From the NCBI GenBank assembly GCA_963640465.1, contig CAVHYP010000004.1:1-64000 (forward strand): DNA of 64,000 nucleotides. The letters run 5' to 3'. The notes under the pieces were generated by a model. The model was given only the letters and a program-made list of their open reading frames with translations. It made no database searches and was not told the origin of the DNA. The stretch comes from Colivivens sp963640465. GTDB lineage: Bacteria > Bacteroidota > Bacteroidia > Bacteroidales > Bacteroidaceae. Of this stretch, positions 25,155 through 33,149 are shown piece after piece (the stretch's first letter is position 1; each line of letters starts with the position of its first letter). The translations under genes and the position numbers were made by a program.

Positions 25155-26954
25155 ATGAAAAGACTTTATATGAAGCGGATTTTGATAATTGCGATATCGG
25201 TGATGTTTGTCGGCACGGTCATGGCAATACCGCCCGAAAAGGTGTGGCGTGAGGTGACTATGGCTGACGGCTCGAAGGCAAAGGTGATGCTGGTGGGCGA
25301 CGAATGGGCACATTATCTGATGACGGACGACGGTAGGGTGGTGGACGGACAGTCTGACGGATCCTACGTGTATGTTGACAAAGATTCCCTTTTAGCAGAA
25401 ATAGCACGGCGCAAGACTGTGCATTCACAGCAACGAAAGCAAATACAGCAGGTACGCATGGCCCGACGCGCAACAAGAGGCGTCAGCATGGCAGCGCAGG
25501 AGGAAACGGACATTTCGCCCAATCGCGAAATCTACCGTGGTAGCAAGAAGGGCATAGTGATTCTGGTGGAGTTTCCAGACAAGACATTCTCTTCCAACTC
25601 AAGCGAAGCTACCACTTACTACACCAATATGCTCAATCAGAACGGCTTCGGCGGTGACTTCTGTCCCGGGAGTGTGCACGACTATTTCTATGACATGAGT
25701 ACCGGAGTATTCGACCTCACGTTCGATGTGTATGGTCCGGTGACGGTGAGCAAGAAGTCCACTTACTATGGTGGAAGCCGACTCGGAAAGTCGAGCGAAT
25801 TGTACGGCATACAACATGCAGGCGAGTTTATCTGCGAGGCAGTGAAACTCGCAAACTCATCTTACGACATCGACTGGACGAAGTATGACTGGGACAAAGA
25901 CGGAGAGATTGAAGAAGTGTTTGTGATGTATGCCGGTTACGGTTCTGCCACTGGAGGAAGCGGCGGAACACTTTGGCCCCACATGTCCCACCTTGATTAT
26001 CAGAAGAAATACTATAATGACGGTTCGGGCACAATGAAGTACGACGGTGTGGAAATCAATGTCTATGCCTGTGGCAACGAACTGTATGGCGGCAGCGGTT
26101 CAAGGAAAATGGGACTTGGAGTGTTCTGTCATGAGTTCTCCCACTGCATGGGACTTCCGGACATGTACGACACAGGCGAAGACGACAACCGTGGCATGGA
26201 TACGTGGGACTTGATGGACTACGGCTCCTACAATGGAATCAACGGCTCTTGTCCCGCACCCTGGACACCATGGGAACGCCATTTCGCAGGTTGGCTCGAC
26301 TACACCGAACTGCAGGAGAACGACAGTGTGACTGACTTCAGACCATTGCTCGACGAGGCAAAGGCATATGTCATCTACAATGACAACAACAAGAACGAAT
26401 ACTACACACTGCACAACGTTGGAGTGGGCAAATGGGATGCTGGACTGTCGTCCAGCGGACTGTTCATCACCCATGTGGATTACGATGAAGATTATTTTGA
26501 GAACAACATAGTCAACACCACCGGTTCGTGGGAAACCACCGACGGCGGAACAATGGACAACGACCACGAGCGCATGGCACCAGTCGGCAGACGCTTTGGG
26601 TGGGACTACTACGAAACCTATCCTATGCGTTATGGTACGACTCTGATTGACAGTCTGACAGACAACAGCAATCCTGCTGCAAGCCTGTGGAATGCAAATA
26701 CCGATGGCAGTCTGCTTATGCACAAGCCAGTGTACGACATCGCCTATGACTCAACCACCGGTTACGTGTCGTTCAACTACATGCCGAAAGCAAATACTAC
26801 CGGCATCGAAGATATTCTGGCGGAGACAGACGGCAGTACCACCGAGGTGTACGACATCACGGGAATGGAGGTCGATGCCGACGAATCAGTGTTGCGCCCC
26901 GGCATATATATAGTGCGCAACGGACAGACGTCAAAAAAGATATTGATAAAATAA
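25155..26954 (+). CDS. Secreted M6-family metalloprotease with T9SS tail
   Basis: A 599-aa protease predicted to leave the cell through the type IX secretion system. It has a signal peptide (MKRLYMKRILIIAISVMFVGTVMA), then a propeptide-like domain (EKVWREVTMADGSKAKVML), then the M6 catalytic domain. The zinc motif HEFSHCMGLPD begins at residue 326, with His326, Glu327 and His330. The C-terminus is a type A sorting domain (EVYDITGMEVDADESVLRPGIYIVRNG then QTSKKILIK). ATGs at 25155 and 25170 both give good signal peptides; 25155 is used. The longer reading from 25056 starts before the promoter and is wrong. Immune-inhibitor-A-type proteases share this fold; the substrate is unknown. Confidence 0.92.
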   Translation: MKRLYMKRILIIAISVMFVGTVMAIPPEKVWREVTMADGSKAKVMLVGDEWAHYLMTDDGRVVDGQSDGSYVYVDKDSLLAEIARRKTVHSQQRKQIQQVRMARRATRGVSMAAQEETDISPNREIYRGSKKGIVILVEFPDKTFSSNSSEATTYYTNMLNQNGFGGDFCPGSVHDYFYDMSTGVFDLTFDVYGPVTVSKKSTYYGGSRLGKSSELYGIQHAGEFICEAVKLANSSYDIDWTKYDWDKDGEIEEVFVMYAGYGSATGGSGGTLWPHMSHLDYQKKYYNDGSGTMKYDGVEINVYACGNELYGGSGSRKMGLGVFCHEFSHCMGLPDMYDTGEDDNRGMDTWDLMDYGSYNGINGSCPAPWTPWERHFAGWLDYTELQENDSVTDFRPLLDEAKAYVIYNDNNKNEYYTLHNVGVGKWDAGLSSSGLFITHVDYDEDYFENNIVNTTGSWETTDGGTMDNDHERMAPVGRRFGWDYYETYPMRYGTTLIDSLTDNSNPAASLWNANTDGSLLMHKPVYDIAYDSTTGYVSFNYMPKANTTGIEDILAETDGSTTEVYDITGMEVDADESVLRPGIYIVRNGQTSKKILIK

Positions 26955-27002
26955 AAACCAACAATAACCCGAGACATTCAGACTCGAACTAAACAATTTA
27001 TT

Positions 27003-28025
27003 ATGGCAAAGATAATTACAATGGGCGAAATCATGCTTCGCCTGAGTCCGGAGGGGAACTTCCGATTCGTACAGGCTGACAAGTTTTGCATCATACCAGG
27101 CGGTGGTGAGGCAAACGTAGCAGTCAGCTGCGCCAACTATGGTCACGATTCATATTTCGTAAGCAAACTGCCAAAGCACGAGATTGGGCAGATTGCAGTA
27201 AACGGATTGCGGCGTTTTGGTGTAAACACTGATTTCATTGCTCGTGGCGGCGACCGTGTGGGTCTCTACTATGCAGAGACAGGAGCTTCCATGCGTCCTT
27301 CAAAAGTGATTTACGACCGTGCCCATTCTTCCATAGCAGAGGCAAAGCCCGAGGACTTCGATTTCGACAAGATATTCGAGGGTGCCGATTGGTTCCATTG
27401 GAGCGGCATCACTCCAGCCATCAGCGATGCAAGTGCAGAGTGTCTGCGCCAGGCTTGTATCGCAGCCAAGAAACACGGAGTGACAGTGAGCTGTGACCTC
27501 AACTTTCGCAAGAAACTGTGGACAAGCGAGAAAGCCATTTCCATCATGCGTCCGCTGATGCAGTATGTTGACGTGTGCATAGGCAATGAGGAAGATGCAG
27601 AACTCTGCCTGGGCTTCAAACCCGATGCCGATGTCGAGGGAGGAAAGACCGATGCGGCAGGCTACGAAGGCATATTCAAGGCAATGGCAAAGGAATTCGG
27701 TTTCAAGTATGTGGTCAGTACCCTGCGCGAGAGCATAAGCGCTAGCCACAACGGATGGAAAGCACTTATCTACGACGGCAAGGAATTCTATCAGTCAAAG
27801 CACTATGATATCGAGCCAATCATCGACCGCGTGGGAGGTGGTGACTCATTCTCCGGCGGTTTGATTCATGGTCTGCTCACCAAACCGACACAGGGCGAAG
27901 CACTCGAGTTTGCAGTGGCAGCCAGTGCCCTGAAGCATACAATCCCTGGAGACTTCAATCACGTCTCTATCGATGAAGTGGAGTCGCTTGCAGGTGGAAA
28001 TGCCAATGGTCGTGTCCAGCGTTAA
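27003..28025 (+). CDS. kdgK: 2-dehydro-3-deoxygluconokinase
   Basis: This PfkB-family sugar kinase phosphorylates 2-keto-3-deoxygluconate (KDG), the step before aldol cleavage in pectin and uronate breakdown. The 340-aa protein shows MGEIMLRLSP at the N-terminus, GGGEANVAVSCANYG, the sugar-binding GASMRPSKVIYDRAHS, and the C-terminal PfkB signature DRVGGGDSFSGGLIHGL with the catalytic Asp. The gene directly downstream (56 nt) is the KDPG aldolase, which uses its product, so the substrate assignment is well supported. Confidence 0.93.
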   Translation: MAKIITMGEIMLRLSPEGNFRFVQADKFCIIPGGGEANVAVSCANYGHDSYFVSKLPKHEIGQIAVNGLRRFGVNTDFIARGGDRVGLYYAETGASMRPSKVIYDRAHSSIAEAKPEDFDFDKIFEGADWFHWSGITPAISDASAECLRQACIAAKKHGVTVSCDLNFRKKLWTSEKAISIMRPLMQYVDVCIGNEEDAELCLGFKPDADVEGGKTDAAGYEGIFKAMAKEFGFKYVVSTLRESISASHNGWKALIYDGKEFYQSKHYDIEPIIDRVGGGDSFSGGLIHGLLTKPTQGEALEFAVAASALKHTIPGDFNHVSIDEVESLAGGNANGRVQR

Positions 28026-28081
28026 AAAGGTTTGTCTTGGCAAATGAAAAGAGATTGTCTTAACAAATAAGATATAAGAAA

Positions 28082-28750
28082 ATGGCTAAATTCGATAAGC
28101 TTGCCGTAATGGCAAAGATAGGGGAGACCGGCATGGTGCCGGTGTTCTACCACAAGGATGCAGAAGTAGCAAAGAAAGTAATCAAGGCATGCTATGACGG
28201 AGGAGTCCGTGCCTTTGAGTTCACCAACCGTGGTGATTTTGCTCACGAGGTGTTTGCCGAGTGTGTGAAGTATGCAGCCAAGGAATGTCCGGAACTTGCA
28301 ATGGGAGTGGGAAGCGTGGTTGATGCGCCTACCGCAGCTCTCTACATCCAGTTGGGCGCTTGCTTTGTTGTAGGTCCTTTGTTCAATGCCGACATAGCCC
28401 CTGTATGCAATCGCCGCCTCGTTCCTTATTGTCCGGGATGTGGCAGCGTGAGTGAAGTGGGCAAGGCACAGGAGATGGGTTGCGACCTTACGAAAGTGTT
28501 TCCCGGTGATGTCTACGGACCAGCCTTTGTGAAAGGCATGAAAGCACCAATGCCATGGTCGAAGATCATGGTGACAGGCGGTGTGGCTCCAACAGAAGAG
28601 AACCTCACAGCATGGTTCAAGGCTGGAGTCTACTGCGTGGGTATGGGCAGCAAACTCTTCCCGAAAGACAAGGTAGCAGCAGAAGACTGGCAGTATGTCA
28701 CCGACAAATGCAAGGAATGTCTTGATATAATAAAGAATGCCAGATCGTGA
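28082..28750 (+). CDS. eda: KDPG / KHG aldolase
   Basis: This class I aldolase splits 2-keto-3-deoxy-6-phosphogluconate into pyruvate and glyceraldehyde-3-phosphate. The 222-aa length fits. Conserved parts are GVRAFEFTNRGDFA (the catalytic Glu region), MGVGSVVDAPTAALYIQLGA, the Schiff-base Lys138 in LTKVFPGD, and MVTGGVAPTEENL near the phosphate site. Together with kdgK it completes the lower part of hexuronate catabolism; no uronate isomerase or pectinase is nearby. A 22-bp repeat array starts within 10 nt of the stop codon, followed by a terminator. Confidence 0.93.
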   Translation: MAKFDKLAVMAKIGETGMVPVFYHKDAEVAKKVIKACYDGGVRAFEFTNRGDFAHEVFAECVKYAAKECPELAMGVGSVVDAPTAALYIQLGACFVVGPLFNADIAPVCNRRLVPYCPGCGSVSEVGKAQEMGCDLTKVFPGDVYGPAFVKGMKAPMPWSKIMVTGGVAPTEENLTAWFKAGVYCVGMGSKLFPKDKVAAEDWQYVTDKCKECLDIIKNARS

Positions 28751-28757
28751 GGATTCT

Positions 28758-28867
28758 GAATGTCAAGGCATGAGATTGCGAATGTCAAGACATAAGATTG
28801 CGAATGTCAAGACATAAGATTGCGAATGTCAAGGCATAAGATTGCGAATGCTTGAGATATAAGATTC
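28758..28867. repeat. 22-bp periodic array after eda
   Basis: Five units start at 28758, 28780, 28802, 28824 and 28846, exactly 22 bp apart. They share the core GAATGTCAAGACATAAGATT, with the first and last diverged. Confidence 0.92.
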
Positions 28868-28939
28868 CTAAAGCCAGACCATAGAGTTGAGGGTGCTTGA
28901 GCATTAGCCTTCAGCGTTATTGGCTTATACCAAATAAAG

Positions 28940-28970
28940 CAAGTCCGGTGTCACCACGACATCGGACTTG
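28940..28970. terminator. Terminator after kdgK-eda
   Basis: CAAGTCCGGTGTC / GACATCGGACTTG form a 13-bp stem with one G-T pair and a 5-nt loop. The right arm with its flank is repeated once, 26 nt further on. Confidence 0.75.
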
Positions 28971-29111
28971 TTATGTGAATGACGACATCGGACTTGTTGT
29001 GTGAATATGAGAAGGACTTTTGTTCGTTTTGCATCAGTTTCGACATTGTTGATAATCCTTGCACAATGAACATCAAATTACATCTGATTTATCAAGAAAT
29101 TTGTTTGAAAG

Positions 29112-29143
29112 TTTGGAACTTTCAAAACCATTGCTTACTTTTG
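29112..29143 (+). promoter_or_regulatory. Promoter match with no recognised gene after it
   Basis: TTTG (29112-29115), a 20-nt spacer and TACTTTTG (29136-29143) followed by C match the Bacteroidetes promoter. The next supported gene starts 284 nt further on at 29427. The stretch 28971-29426 otherwise holds nothing I recognise. The transcript could be a long leader of the 29427 gene or a small RNA. Confidence 0.55.
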
Positions 29144-29426
29144 CAGCGTCTATCCTCTGCTGAAAAGTCCCTCGGGCTTGATGTGGGAGAGACATACATA
29201 TTGAAAAGGCGTAACTGTGTGCTTTGATTTTGACAATCCGTGAATCGCCAAATTCAGAAGAAGCATCCGAAAATAGACAGTTGGTGCTTACGCATAGCAT
29301 GGGCTAATATACTTGTTTATGAGTGCAGATGTTTGGCGATACCTTCAAAGCATAGACTAAGTTTTTGTTCGCGCTTTTATTTTGTCACGATGTTAACTAA
29401 ATAGTATTTCAACCTTTTAATATACA

Positions 29427-30110
29427 ATGAATATGAAACAAGTAACTTGCACTGACTGCGGTGCTACCTATGAGGCAAACATTCCGTCATGTCCCAAGTG
29501 TGGATGCCCCAATGACAATTGTGAGTCATCAACAGAAAATTCACAACAGAAACAAGACACCCAAGAACAGGGTGTTATAAGTGATTCGACAGATGACTTC
29601 AACGAAACAAGACAATATTCACCATTTTCTTCCACATCTTGGTTTTTCAAGACACCTTGGCCTTTGAATCGTCATCCAGAGAGAAAGACTTTCGATGAAG
29701 CTCACCCGTTCTTAGGATGGTTGTTTGGTCCATGGCATCTCACCTGCAAGAACAATGCAGAAAAAGAAGAGTATGCCGTAATCAACAATATCTTCTATCT
29801 GTTCAACTTGATATTCAAGTGTCAGTTATATGCCTCCTTGTATACATTCATCAAAGGCTTGCCATTCATATTGTTGTATATTGTAGTGGCGCTACTTGGC
29901 GGGTATATTCTTCGCACCACTTGGGATGATACAATTATCACCATAGTAACGGGTCTGCTTGGCTTCTTGTATTTCGCCTTGATAGTGTTTATGGTCATAT
30001 TGAATTGTTGTGGCATTGGCAGAGCATTGCACAGATATTGGCCGAGCTTTCACAGAACGTGGAGACGAATCAACAAGAGATATTGGAAATCGATGCTTTC
30101 AAACAAATAA
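29427..30110 (+). CDS. Zinc-ribbon membrane protein
   Basis: A 227-aa protein of unknown function. Residues 8-27 form a four-cysteine zinc ribbon (CTDCGATYEANIPSCPKCGC). A polar Ser/Gln/Asp-rich linker follows, then an aromatic segment (SWFFKTPWPLNRHPERKTF). Then come two or three membrane segments, the clearest being GLPFILLYIVVALLGGYIL and TIVTGLLGFLYFALIVFMVIL. The C-terminus is basic (HRTWRRINKRYW). It is followed after 16 nt by a second zinc-ribbon membrane protein. The pair looks like an accessory cassette: it is flanked by an empty region and by dispersed repeats. A start at 29433 is equally possible. Confidence 0.7.
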   Translation: MNMKQVTCTDCGATYEANIPSCPKCGCPNDNCESSTENSQQKQDTQEQGVISDSTDDFNETRQYSPFSSTSWFFKTPWPLNRHPERKTFDEAHPFLGWLFGPWHLTCKNNAEKEEYAVINNIFYLFNLIFKCQLYASLYTFIKGLPFILLYIVVALLGGYILRTTWDDTIITIVTGLLGFLYFALIVFMVILNCCGIGRALHRYWPSFHRTWRRINKRYWKSMLSNK

Positions 30111-30126
30111 ACATTAGTCAGTAGAT

Positions 30127-30987
30127 ATGGCATTGACAACTTGCCCTCATTGTGGCAAACCTGTCTCAGACAGAGCTGTGAAGTGTCCGCATTGCGGATG
30201 CAATCCAAAAGAAACTAGTGCTGTAGAAAGGCTACATGATGTAGCGCCTGAGCCTCAACATAATACTCCAATAGTGGAGGAAAAAGGATGTTCAACAAAC
30301 TATGGAAAGATAATCATCATTGTATTGGCGGTTATCATCTTGGCAGTTGGAGGCTTCCTTGGCTATAAGATATACGGTCCCTCAAAAACACCATACGTAG
30401 AGTTTTCCGACTCAACTACGGCCGATAGTTGTGGTAGTGATATAACGGAAGCAGACACTGTTGCTAAATTTGATGACACAGAAGCCAAGTTGGAGGAGTT
30501 CAAGAACTTTACATCCAATGATTTGGCAGCTTTTATGTTGCACGGAAAGGTGAAGATGATCAAAGAAGGGGATAACAGAATGTACTTTGACGAAAATGGC
30601 ATTCTGATAAAATATGTGGACTTATGGGGCGAGACGCAAATAGAGCATACCAGCGACGGATTGTATATTCATAGTCAAGGACATGGAGATAGACCGATAA
30701 CGATGCGTAATGGAAAAATTGCCGAGATAGGATTCGGTACGTATCAGGGCATAACCTTTTACGAGTTGTATTCAAACTACGATGCGAACAATTGTCCTAA
30801 AACAGCAATATGCGTAGAAGAGGGAATAGGCCTTTATGATGGTGAAGAAATTCACAATGAGACCGTTAATACAATAAAATATTCTGATTATGATGAGTAT
30901 GGGAACTATAGGAAAAAAATACGAATATCTGATAATGGAACAGATGTGTCCACAAGAACAATTGTCTATTATCCCATCGAAGACTAA
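30127..30987 (+). CDS. Zinc-ribbon, single-pass membrane protein
   Basis: A 286-aa protein of unknown function. The N-terminus is a compact zinc ribbon (CPHCGKPVSDRAVKCPHCGC, residues 6-25), followed by a linker and one membrane segment (about residues 60-80, IIIIVLAVIILAVGGFLGY). The long part after the membrane is acidic and beta-rich with short repeated motifs such as MYFDENGILIKYVDLWGE. This topology puts the ribbon in the cytoplasm and the C-terminal domain outside. It probably forms a unit with the gene before it. The dispersed hairpin repeat begins about 30 nt after its stop codon. Confidence 0.7.
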   Translation: MALTTCPHCGKPVSDRAVKCPHCGCNPKETSAVERLHDVAPEPQHNTPIVEEKGCSTNYGKIIIIVLAVIILAVGGFLGYKIYGPSKTPYVEFSDSTTADSCGSDITEADTVAKFDDTEAKLEEFKNFTSNDLAAFMLHGKVKMIKEGDNRMYFDENGILIKYVDLWGETQIEHTSDGLYIHSQGHGDRPITMRNGKIAEIGFGTYQGITFYELYSNYDANNCPKTAICVEEGIGLYDGEEIHNETVNTIKYSDYDEYGNYRKKIRISDNGTDVSTRTIVYYPIED

Positions 30988-31020
30988 TAGGCGATACGAC
31001 TGTCTAGAATAGGAGTACAA

Positions 31021-31333
31021 GCACTCGGAAAGCGTAAAAGCACTAGGAGCTAGCCCTCTCCGGGGACGTTCAAGCGAGCGCGGAAATTAGCGCATGGCAG
31101 ACAGGGCGAGCTGAAATAGGAGCTAGCCCTCTCCGAGGGCGTTAAAGCGAGCGCGGGCTTGTGCGCTGTAAAACAAACGTATGGCAGACAGGGAGAGCTT
31201 GCGTTCGAGCGCTATCGTCTACGCTCTCGGAGAGAGCTGACTCCTACTTAGCGAACTTACGTTCGAAGGAGCAAACAGGGCGAGCTGGCACTCGAGCGCT
31301 ATCGTCTATGGTTTCGGAGAAAGTCTACTCCTT
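31021..31333. repeat. Dispersed hairpin repeat, copy 2 (four hairpins)
   Basis: The largest copy. It contains hairpins GCCCTC-TCC-GGGGAC (31053-31067, imperfect), GCCCTC-TCC-GAGGGC (31126-31140, perfect), GCTCTC-GGA-GAGAGC (31223-31237, perfect) and GGTTTC-GGA-GAAAGT (31310-31324, imperfect). The first two are in inverted orientation to the last two. The right end runs into the 3' end of the neighbouring minus-strand gene and supplies its TAG stop codon. Confidence 0.88.
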
Positions 31334-32284
31334 TGAAAGTGTGGGTTTGATGATCTCAGCAAAACTCTTTGGGAGGCAGATATTGTCGATGAATTGTGCA
31401 TCCCAAAATAGGGGAGCGATGTCCTCGTCCTTGAAGCCGGCAATGCCGCAGCCTATTCTTGTGACATAGAAGAATAGCTGTGGATTTTTCAGGGCAAACG
31501 TGATGAACTCGTCTACATAAGGCTTGATGGTGTCCACACCACCTTGCATGGTGGGGATGGCATAGCTCTGTCCCTGCAGTCCTACTCCCTGACCTCATAT
31601 CGCTCCATAGTGGTTCATGGCAGTACGGGCGGCACCGCCTCCATGCCAACCGTTCAGGTTGCTTCCGAAGACGAATACTTCGTCGGGTTTGAGTGAAGAG
31701 AGTTTGCCCGGAGTGAATCTTGTGCGTACAATCCCGTTGTATGAATATTCTGATTCCGGGGCTTCTGTATTCTGGTTGGTGTGTTCTGACTCTTCCTTCG
31801 CCTGCTTGCCGAGGGCGTCTTTGCATCTTTCTGTGTTCTGCTGATGATGTGCAGGTTCTTCTTTCTTCAACTTGCCAAGGGTGGCTTTGCACCTTTTCCC
31901 GTTGTAGAAGGTGTTGAGGACTTCTCCGAAGATGTCGTGTGGCGACACGAGGTCGAACAGTGTCATGCATGATTTCACTTTCCGGGCATCGAGGCTGCCG
32001 AAGATGTTGTCTGCGGAATCGTCTTTGTGGGTCAGCAGTGCTTCTGTTATTTCCTTCAGCCTGTCGTGCAGGGTGGGGTTCTCCCAGTAAGCCTTTGCTT
32101 CTGAGAGTGAGTTTATGGCATATGTCTTCGACATGTAGCTGTGTCCCAATCCTTTTATCTGAGGGAAGATAAACCATATCCAGTGCGACAACTTCCTGCC
32201 GTTCTTGATTTCGTTCAATGCAGTTTCATAGTTGTTGCCTTCATTTTGTATCTCAATGAATCGTTCTACGTTGCTTGTTTCCAT
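31325..32284 (-). pseudogene. DUF1810 - macro-like fusion interrupted by an in-frame TGA
   Basis: The N-terminal 130 residues are a DUF1810 domain (KLSHWIWFIFPQIKGLGHSYMSKTYA). A linker with two 22-residue repeats follows (131-152 and 153-174, each with LGK..KEE). From about residue 197 comes a macro-like domain (SLKPDEVFVFGSN, GGGAARTAMNHYGAI). The reading stops at a TGA (31595-31597) after residue 229. The same frame continues beyond it with GQGVGLQGQSYAIP and VTRIGCGIAGFKDEDIAPLF to a TAG at 31325. It aligns without a gap to the intact domain of the vWA protein, where the TGA position is Ile. So one base change would restore the gene. It begins 11 nt after the glycohydrolase stop. It could be a recent pseudogene, a sequencing error, or read-through. 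Confidence 0.8.
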
Positions 32285-32295
32285 ATTGGTTGGTT

Positions 32296-33114
32296 TTAAT
32301 GGTTGTTGCAATAGTTGTCGAACTCCTCGTTGATGTCGATCATCCATCGGGGCAGTTTTTTCTTGGCATTCTCGATAAGTTCGGTTGGCATCTCCCGGTA
32401 GAAGGCATACGCCATAGGTCCTGCAATGGCTGCCAGTGTGTCGGAGTCGCCGCCAAGAGCGATGGCAAGTTTCAGACAGTCGGAGTAGTCGTTGCATTCC
32501 AGGAAGCAGATAAGTGCTGCAGGTACTGTCTGTTGGCAGGTCTCGTCGAACCTGTATCTTGGTTTTATGCTTTCGTAGGTCTTTGTGCTCCAGTCGGGAT
32601 AGTATTCGTCGAGCACATGCTTGCGGATGAAGTCCTTGCTCTCGCCCTGCATGGCATAATGGATTGCCAGTGCTGTGGCTCCTGCTCCCTTGATGCCTTC
32701 GGGATGGTCGTGGGTAGGGAGGGCTGTCTGTGTTGCGAGGTCGATACATTCTTCTTTGCTTCTTGCCATGAATCCTGCGGCAGAGCAGCGCATGGCACTG
32801 CCGTTGCCGAACGAATGGTATGACGGTCTGACTACCGGCGACATGAGCCAGTGGGCATATCTGCCGCCAAAGCCGCGGTGGAAATCTGCGCGTCCTCTGC
32901 TCCACAGGACATTTGCCATGTTGGAGTGGTGCAACAGTGCTTCGGCGCAGGCAAAGGTGCATACTGTGTCGTCAGTGTAGTCGTTGTCCGGGCGAAGCAG
33001 TTTGACTTTGTTGTAGTCCTTTGTGCGCCCTGCAAACTCGTAAGGCATTCCGGCTATGTCGCCGATGGCTTCGCTCAACAACATGTTGGTTATGTTTGGT
33101 CTATTGCTGTTCAT
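32296..33114 (-). CDS. ADP-ribosylglycohydrolase (DraG/ARH family)
   Basis: This 272-aa enzyme belongs to the binuclear-metal ADP-ribosylglycohydrolases, which remove ADP-ribose from proteins or other acceptors. Metal-binding motifs are at both ends: YTDDTVCTF (about residues 46-54) and ALGGDSDTLAAIAGPMAYA near the C-terminus. The conserved GNGSAMRCSAAG segment is in between. It sits between two genes with macro-like domains and downstream of an NrtR-type regulator, all on the same strand with gaps of 36 and 11 nt. A role in removing or recycling ADP-ribose is well supported; the acceptor is unknown. Confidence 0.9.
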   Translation of the reverse strand: MNSNRPNITNMLLSEAIGDIAGMPYEFAGRTKDYNKVKLLRPDNDYTDDTVCTFACAEALLHHSNMANVLWSRGRADFHRGFGGRYAHWLMSPVVRPSYHSFGNGSAMRCSAAGFMARSKEECIDLATQTALPTHDHPEGIKGAGATALAIHYAMQGESKDFIRKHVLDEYYPDWSTKTYESIKPRYRFDETCQQTVPAALICFLECNDYSDCLKLAIALGGDSDTLAAIAGPMAYAFYREMPTELIENAKKKLPRWMIDINEEFDNYCNNH

Positions 33115-33149
33115 ATTGGTTGCTTTTTCTTGTGTTGTTATGTCCTGTT

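Noticed and set aside
28979..29227. An 82-aa frame in the gap after eda
   Set aside because: It starts before the promoter at 29112, resembles nothing and has no start signal.
31595..32962. A 455-aa reading frame covering the DUF1810 gene and most of the glycohydrolase region
   Set aside because: Only the last 229 codons are real; the earlier part runs out of frame through the glycohydrolase gene and is full of low-complexity residues.
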